In this document: in pieces, positions 58,304-64,000 of the stretch
Layout: every line of letters starts with the position of its first letter
Position numbering within the stretch: the stretch's first letter is position 1
Origin: Cinnamomum chago
Lineage: Eukaryota > Streptophyta > Magnoliopsida > Laurales > Lauraceae
Reading direction: 5' to 3'
Assembly (NCBI GenBank): GCA_038049695.1
Contig: CP142456.1
Span: 72,315,922 to 72,379,921 of the forward strand
Length of the DNA stretch: 64,000 nt
Translations under genes and position numbers: made by a program
Notes under the pieces: generated by a model
Database searches by the model: none
Seen by the model: only the letters and a program-made list of their open reading frames with translations
Told to the model about the DNA's origin: nothing

Positions 58304-59220
58304 AAAGCTGGTGCACATAGATACTTACTATGCTCAACTTGGAAGAAACATGATGTAACTTAGCTTTATTTACTGCCTTAGTGAGAGAGTCTGCTAACTG
58401 ATCTTCGGTATTAACTTGTATCAACAACACATCTTCCTTTTCAATGTTTTCCTGGATGAAACAGTTAACTTCCACATGCTTTGTCTTTTCATGGTAAACT
58501 GGATTATTAACAAGTTTGATTGTTGAGGTACTATCAGAATACACATTCATCGGACCACTCTGCTTGAGACCCAACTCTTCCAACAATATCCGGAGCCATA
58601 ATAGTTCCCAACATCCATGAGCCACAAACCTATACTCACCTTTTACACTAGACTTGGCCGTAACAACCTGTTTCTTACTTTTCCAAGAAACTAGATTTCC
58701 TCCCGACCATTGTACAATATCCTGTGGTGGACCCAGCCCAATCAGCATCAAATGGATTGGCATTCGCATGCCCATGTGATCTGTAAAGTATTCCTTGACC
58801 TGGGGATCCTTTTAAATATCTGAGGATTCTATGCGCATTAGCTAGATGATCAGTTTTGGGAGCATGCATAAATTAACTAACCAGGCTAACAGTATAAGAG
58901 ATATCATGTCTTGTAATTGTGAGATAAATCAGCTTCCCCACCAATCTCTGATACACTCTCTTAACTTGAAGCAATTGTCCACTTTCTAAGTAGAGACTAT
59001 GATTTTGCTCGATTGGAGTGTCTGCTGGTTTTGCACCTAGCTTCCTCTTCTCAGCAAGAAGGTCAAGAACATACTTCCTTTGTAATATAACAATTCTGGT
59101 CTTAGACCGAGCTACTTTAATCCCTAGGAAATATTTGAATAATCCGAGGTCCTTGATCTCAAATTCCATGCTTAAAAAATCTTTTAGCCTGGAAGTTTCA
59201 TCAACATCATTTCCTATGAC

Positions 59221-60357
59221 CAAGGATGAAAATAGCGGTCTACGCCCGCCGCCAAACCATAACGAAGCGGGCGATACGTAGCGGTGCGATTTGAAAAAAT
59301 CGCCAAAAAAATCTGAAAAAATTCCAGAAAATCCAAAAAATTGTAAAATGAAAGAAAATATGGTTCTTTTGCAAAAGTAAGTAAGAAAACGGGGCGTAGC
59401 AGTGCCCTCAATATATGAGGTTCTATATCGCTGTATAAATAGAAAATAATAGTAATGATTAGTTTTTCACTTGTATTTATGTTTCTTAGTCATGCTAACT
59501 TAAAAAGTAATGGAAAGCTCATAAAAAAAAAACTAGAACATGAAATAAAGGCATAAGAATTAAGAAGACTTAAGAGTCAGGTCATTACTCAATACTCATT
59601 AGTGAACATTGAATAATCAAATATCAATTATCAATACTTCAACATTCAAGGTTCAAATTCAATCAAGTGAATGAACTATGAAGTGATTAACATTCAACAC
59701 CAATTTAGAAATGACAAAGAGCAAAGAGTTAGTGAAGGAAATAGGAATACCTTAATCACCACCAGAAGGAATGTCTACCAAGATTCAAGGCACTATGGTT
59801 ATCCTCATCCCCATCAGTGTTATCATTTCTATTGGCACCATATTGAATTTGGAATTTGAATTTGGTATTGATTGTTGATCACTTCATAGTTCATTCACTT
59901 GATTGAATTTGAGCCTTGAATGTTGAAGTATTGATATTTGATTGTTCAATGTTCAGTAATGAGTATTGAGTAATGACTAATGACCTAACTCTTAAATCTT
60001 CTTAATTCTTATGCCTTTATTTCATGTTCTTTTTTTTTTTTTTTTTTAATGAGCTTTCCATTATTTTTTAAGTAAGCATGATTAAGAAACATGAATACAT
60101 GTGAAAAAACTAATTATTATTATTATTTTCTATTTATACAGTGATACAGGACCTCATGTATTGAGGGCATCGCTATTCCCCCTTTTCTTACTTACTTTTG
60201 CAAAAGAACCACATTTTCTTTCATTTTACAATTTTCTGGAATTTTTTCAGATATTTTTGGCAATTTTTTCAAATTGCACCGCTACGTATCCCCACTGCGC
60301 TACATATCGCCCGCTTCGTAGCGGTTTGGCGGCGGGCTACCGCTATTTTCATCCTTG
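59221..60357. mobile_element. Foldback-like element with ~490-bp inverted arms
   Basis: The termini CAAGGATGAAAATAGCGGT match perfectly in inverse orientation. Inverted similarity continues for nearly 500 bp on each side (about 59221-59705 and 59865-60357) around a 160-bp centre. It interrupts the reverse transcriptase of the old Copia fossil. No target duplication is visible, and some target sequence seems to be missing. The terminal words resemble those of the Mutator-like MITE at 55126, so a Mutator-related foldback is possible. No coding capacity. Confidence 0.8.
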
Positions 60358-60475
60358 AGCACAACTCTACTAAACCTTAAAAACCATGTGCGCGGTGCCA
60401 GTTTTAGTCCATATTGAGACTTTCTAAGAAAACATACTTCGTCTTCTTGTCCGTTGATAACAAAATCAGGCGGCG

Positions 60476-60855
60476 TGATGCAGTCAGATCCAAGAAGAAG
60501 AGGCCCCCTAGTGGACCACACCAAGGATGATTTGCTTTCTTTAAATAGTTTAGTCATTTTAGTAATTTGATGTAATCTCTGATTTGACTTAATCAGAGAG
60601 ATTTTAGTGATTTGATTTACTTAGAGATTTTAGGAATCAGTGAATAATGGTAGTTTCTTTATTTAGACCATTCCTCTATTATAAATATAGAGAGGGATGC
60701 TTGATTGTAAGTATGCTATATTGATAATCAAAATTTCAGTAGTGTTCTCGTTCCCCTATGGGTAATTTTCCTAAGTGATCTTCGGGCTTGAGTCTTAGGG
60801 CTCAATCTCACCATCGGAAGTGTAGATCTTCACCGTGATCATGGTTGCGCCATCA
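60476..60855 (+). mobile_element. Small solo LTR in the old Copia fossil
   Basis: Starts TGATGCAG and ends GCGCCATCA, so the ends are TGATG...CATCA. Flanks CGGCG and CTGCG agree at 4 of 5 positions. A TATA-like stretch TTATAAATATAGAG near 60681-60694 suggests plus orientation. Fossil reverse transcriptase sequence continues on both sides, which defines the insertion. Confidence 0.65.
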
Positions 60856-61406
60856 CTGCGGATCCATATAAACTTCTTCCTTCAAATCCCCATGGAGGAG
60901 TGCATTTTTTACATCCAGTTGGTATAATGGCCAATCAAAATTTGTTGCTAAGGATAATCTTATTCTGATGGAAGTTAGCTTGGCAACTGGTGAGAAAGTT
61001 TCAAAGTAATCAACCCCATATGATTGAGTAAAACCTTTTGTAACAAGTCATGCTTTGTATTTGTTAATTGTACCATTTGAATTGTACTTCAATGTAATTC
61101 AACAAAGGAGTACTTGAATGGGGAATGGTTTCAAATTGAGACGGGGGTTGAGATTTAGGATCCGAATTCAGTGCTTCAGATGACGATAGTATAGATGAGA
61201 GCAATGGTCTAGCCCGTTTCCTGGAGTAAACTTGTAGTGGTCGCTGGATTTTCTTAGCCGCTTCACCTTCTTGTGGAACTTTATATTAAGGACCTCCTTC
61301 CACTGCTGGATAAGTTGGTGGAGAAATAGAGTCAACAAGAGGTACACTCTCCTTTCACTACGGTCTGGTAGTAATTCTTTGTTGTCTGAGGAATAAAATG
61401 GGATTT

Positions 61407-62336
61407 TGTAATACCCCGGGCCCAGTATAAGGGCTAGATTATTTTATGATATTTAATATTTAATTTTCTTGATGATTCTTAGAATTATTGGGACCCATAG
61501 TTTGATGGAGGATTTCGAGTGGGACTTGTGTTGGTTATACCATAGACTCCTAGTAATGTTAGGAATAGGATTGGCATGTGAGAAGGAAATAATAAAATTA
61601 AGAAGAGGACTTTAGGTAGGATTCTAACTTTAGCTTCTATATATATATATTGATTGACTCCAAGCCTCTTTCACGCCATTCTCTATCTCTTTTCCATCAA
61701 CCCAAAGCCTAGTTTAGTATTAGCCTTGAAGAAATTAGGAGGAAGAACCAGTTCTAGTCAGCCATAACAAGTGAGTAGAAATTCTGATCTAATTGTATGG
61801 TTATGAATTTCTGGCTTTGCTCAAGCAAACTATTTTTTTATTCCTCTATTTTATGGTGAGTAGACTTCTTTGTATACATGATGTGCTGTTTTCTTATATG
61901 TAGTGAATCGATTAAGATATGAATCTGCACTATTTTTCTTTTCCAATTACTATTGGGGCCATTACATAATGATATAGTGGGCTCATACAAGATTTCATGT
62001 ACTCAGAGACACTGTCGGGCAATCCAAGTAACCAGAACTTAGCGACTTGGGAAACTCTTGGTGACTGGGACATAGACTTTGGGATGCGTACTTGAGCGTC
62101 GAAGACACAGATGAAGAAGAAATAGATTTACTAGATTATTTCATTTGAAAGACATTGTAGTTATTTTTTTTTATTAGACAATGTTACATTTGTTTATTAG
62201 ATTTGGATTTTTAGTACAAGTTGGTTCAAGTTGGTAAATGCCTGAATCTTTATGTGATCTTTGATTTAACCTATGTGTGTGATGCTTACGAGTCTTGGCA
62301 CGGAATTTGATGGGCCCTGGATTCCGAGTCGTTACA
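61407..62336 (+). mobile_element. Solo LTR with perfect target duplication in the old Copia fossil
   Basis: Starts TGTAATACCCCGGGCCC and ends GAGTCGTTACA. GATTT flanks both sides (61402-61406 and 62337-62341), a perfect 5-bp duplication. A TATA run near 61639-61650 precedes a CT-rich stretch, giving plus orientation. The 930-bp block has no internal region, so it is a solo LTR. Confidence 0.85.
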
Positions 62337-63391
62337 GATTTCTTCATGAAAACTAACATCCATTGTAACAAAGAGACAACCACACTCGTCCCTATCCCAG
62401 GAACATTACACTTATCCTTTGAGAACTGGGATATCCCACAAAAATATACTTAATAGCCTTTGGATCCAGCTTATCTCGTTGATTCTTTGGAATATGAACA
62501 AATCAAGTGCATCCGAAGATTTTTTGGTGGTACTTGAAACAACGGTGTATTGGGACACAAGATTTCTATTGGACTCTTTCCTCCAATGTCTTTGAAGGCA
62601 TTCTGTTTATTAAATATGTTGTTAAAACTCCATCCGACCAAAAAGATTTAGGAACAATCATTTAAAAATGAAGTGCTCTTGTGACCTCCAACAAGCTTCG
62701 GTTCTTACATTCAGCGACACCATTTTGTTTTGGTGTATATGCACATGAGGTCTGTGATTCAATCCCATTTTCAGCAAGATAATGTTGAAAAACATTGGAG
62801 GTATACTCTCCTCCATTGTCAGATCGAAACGCTTTAATCCTTGTTTGGAATATATGTAAGACCTCATCTTTAGATTTCAGAAGATACATCCAAGTCACCC
62901 TGGTGGCATCATCAATAAAAGTCACAAAATATCGATGACCATAAATAGATGTAATAGGAGCATACCAGACATTAGAATGAATCAAATCAAATGGAGAAGT
63001 ACTTCTTTTATTAATGTGGATTGGATACACTAATCTCTTAATTCTTAGCAAGTTGATAGGCATCACATCTCAAACTACTATCATGTTTATTTGCAAAATT
63101 CAGAAAGGAAATATTCTTAAGACACTGCATCGGCGCATGACCAAGACGACGATGCCACAAAAATACTTTATTCTCATTATTGATTTGTAAAAATCTTGAC
63201 TCTGTTCTTCAAATCCAAGGTGTGAAAACCATTACTCTCACTACCACCACCACCACCGATCATCCACCCCGTCCGTAGATCCTGAAACACACAATAAGGA
63301 GGACAAGAAGGAAACACAACAATTAAGATGCTTGGTTAGTGCACTAACGAACAGAAGATTGAAGGAAAACTTGGAACATGAAGAACAAATG

Positions 63392-64000
63392 TCACGACCC
63401 AAATTCCGGGGCCCTGTCGGATATTTGGGTCGTGATAACTTGGCAATGTTTACCATTCATTTATCAAATTATTCGCATAAGAGATTTGGCATATAAATCA
63501 ACTATAATTCCAATTAATTTAAATAAAGTCAAACGATATAAAAAATCTCTGAATAATCCAAATCCCTATGTTCTGACGCAATTTAATAATGTACTAAACA
63601 TTAAATCAATTGCTAAACAAAAGCTAATTCTTCTGTCACTCGTGTAAATATTTCTCGTTCTCTCCCTTCAGCCACGCATGCCAAAATCTACGTGCTGAGC
63701 GTCATCCTGACTTATCCCACCCGCAGTAAGATTACCTGAAGGGGGTAACACAACATCAGTATTACTGATGAATGAATATTCCTAATTATATAAGCAGCAT
63801 AAAACATAATATTACATGATTTAACATATTTGAATCAATATATTAAATGCCATACAAATACATCCATATATATATATATATATATCCGTGCCCATGCACC
63901 TTACCACGCCTCAAAGGCCCCTTGTATACATGTATACCGGTCACTATGACCCTGTCTCATCGGACACGTCCCCTGTGGACCAACCGCTATAACGGCTCGG
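63392..64000. mobile_element. Start of another LTR with TGTCACGACCC end (runs off the right edge)
   Basis: TGTCACGACCC begins abruptly after fossil Copia pre-integrase sequence. The same terminal word starts the long solo LTR at 2884, although the sequences diverge soon after. The segment holds text common in plant Gypsy LTRs (ATTACCTGAAGGGGGTAACA near 63730). A TA microsatellite lies at 63868-63886. Its far end and orientation cannot be seen. Confidence 0.6.

Larger units (their letters stand above)
57230..63391 (-). mobile_element. Old Copia fossil carrying nested insertions
   Basis: A minus-strand Copia element whose parts, read right to left, are a pre-integrase region (HRRLGHAPMQCL, about 63.1 kb), integrase (VTFIDDATRVTWMYLLKSKD and SDNGGEYTS, 62.66-63.07 kb), reverse transcriptase in pieces (61.1-58.87 kb), RNase H (58.3-58.78 kb, VYSDSTSTIKLVNNPVYHEK), a polypurine run seen as C18 on the plus strand (58286-58303) and a 3' LTR (about 57230-58284). 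It is broken in many places and carries five later insertions: 57549-58094, 59221-60357, 60476-60855, 61407-62336 and one starting at 63392. The 5' end lies beyond the last insertion. Confidence 0.85.

Noticed and set aside
1-64000. CRISPR arrays, operons or bacterial-type systems
   Set aside because: The sequence is a plant nuclear genome; the tandem repeats seen have no spacer structure of that kind.
1-64000. tRNA or rRNA genes
   Set aside because: No cloverleaf with box A and box B, and no rRNA core sequence, was recognised; tRNA-like matches are retroelement primer sites.

Overview
The window is nuclear DNA of a flowering plant. Coding content is sparse. A plant-type C2H2 repressor with QALGGH-type fingers and an LDLNL motif, and an SMC6 gene with land-plant sequence, lie among many plant LTR elements, MITEs and hAT, Mutator-like and LINE copies. 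Very long, transposon-filled introns and AT-rich spacers suggest a larger woody genome, perhaps a magnoliid or early-diverging eudicot, but I cannot fix the species from sequence alone.

Layout: 1-5444 is the 5' part of a minus-strand Ty3/Gypsy fossil (gag, protease start, primer site, 5' LTR). A 2.49 kb solo LTR of another family sits inside that LTR. 5445-17586 is intergenic and holds MITEs, tandem duplications and a solo LTR (15355-16208) related to the first Gypsy element, with a perfect 5-bp target duplication. 17587-19023 (minus) is an intact single-exon ZAT-type zinc-finger gene with a W-box pair upstream. 19024-27720 is intergenic, with a ~250-bp tandem repeat, a 53-bp minisatellite and a non-autonomous hAT copy.

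From 27871 to at least 56122 (plus) runs the 5' half of SMC6, the ATPase of the SMC5/6 DNA-repair complex. I placed twelve exons (1,451 coding bases, 484 residues, joining in frame at every junction). The rest of the gene should lie beyond 64000. Its introns hold most of the mobile DNA: a LINE with a nested Tourist MITE (intron 2), a TA-flanked MITE (intron 4), a young nearly whole Copia element with 285-bp LTRs differing at two sites (intron 6), older Copia pieces (intron 7), two MITEs, a nearly intact 2.8 kb hAT transposon and a Mutator-like MITE (intron 10), and in intron 12 an old minus-strand Copia element carrying five later insertions.

The two genes are divergent, about 8.8 kb apart, with no sign of a shared promoter. 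I find no gene cluster or novel multi-gene system. The notable signals are the nested transposon history of SMC6, an E2F-type site in its promoter, an autonomous-looking hAT with a non-autonomous relative in the same gene, long-inverted-repeat elements, and three homopolymer runs of exactly 18 bases.
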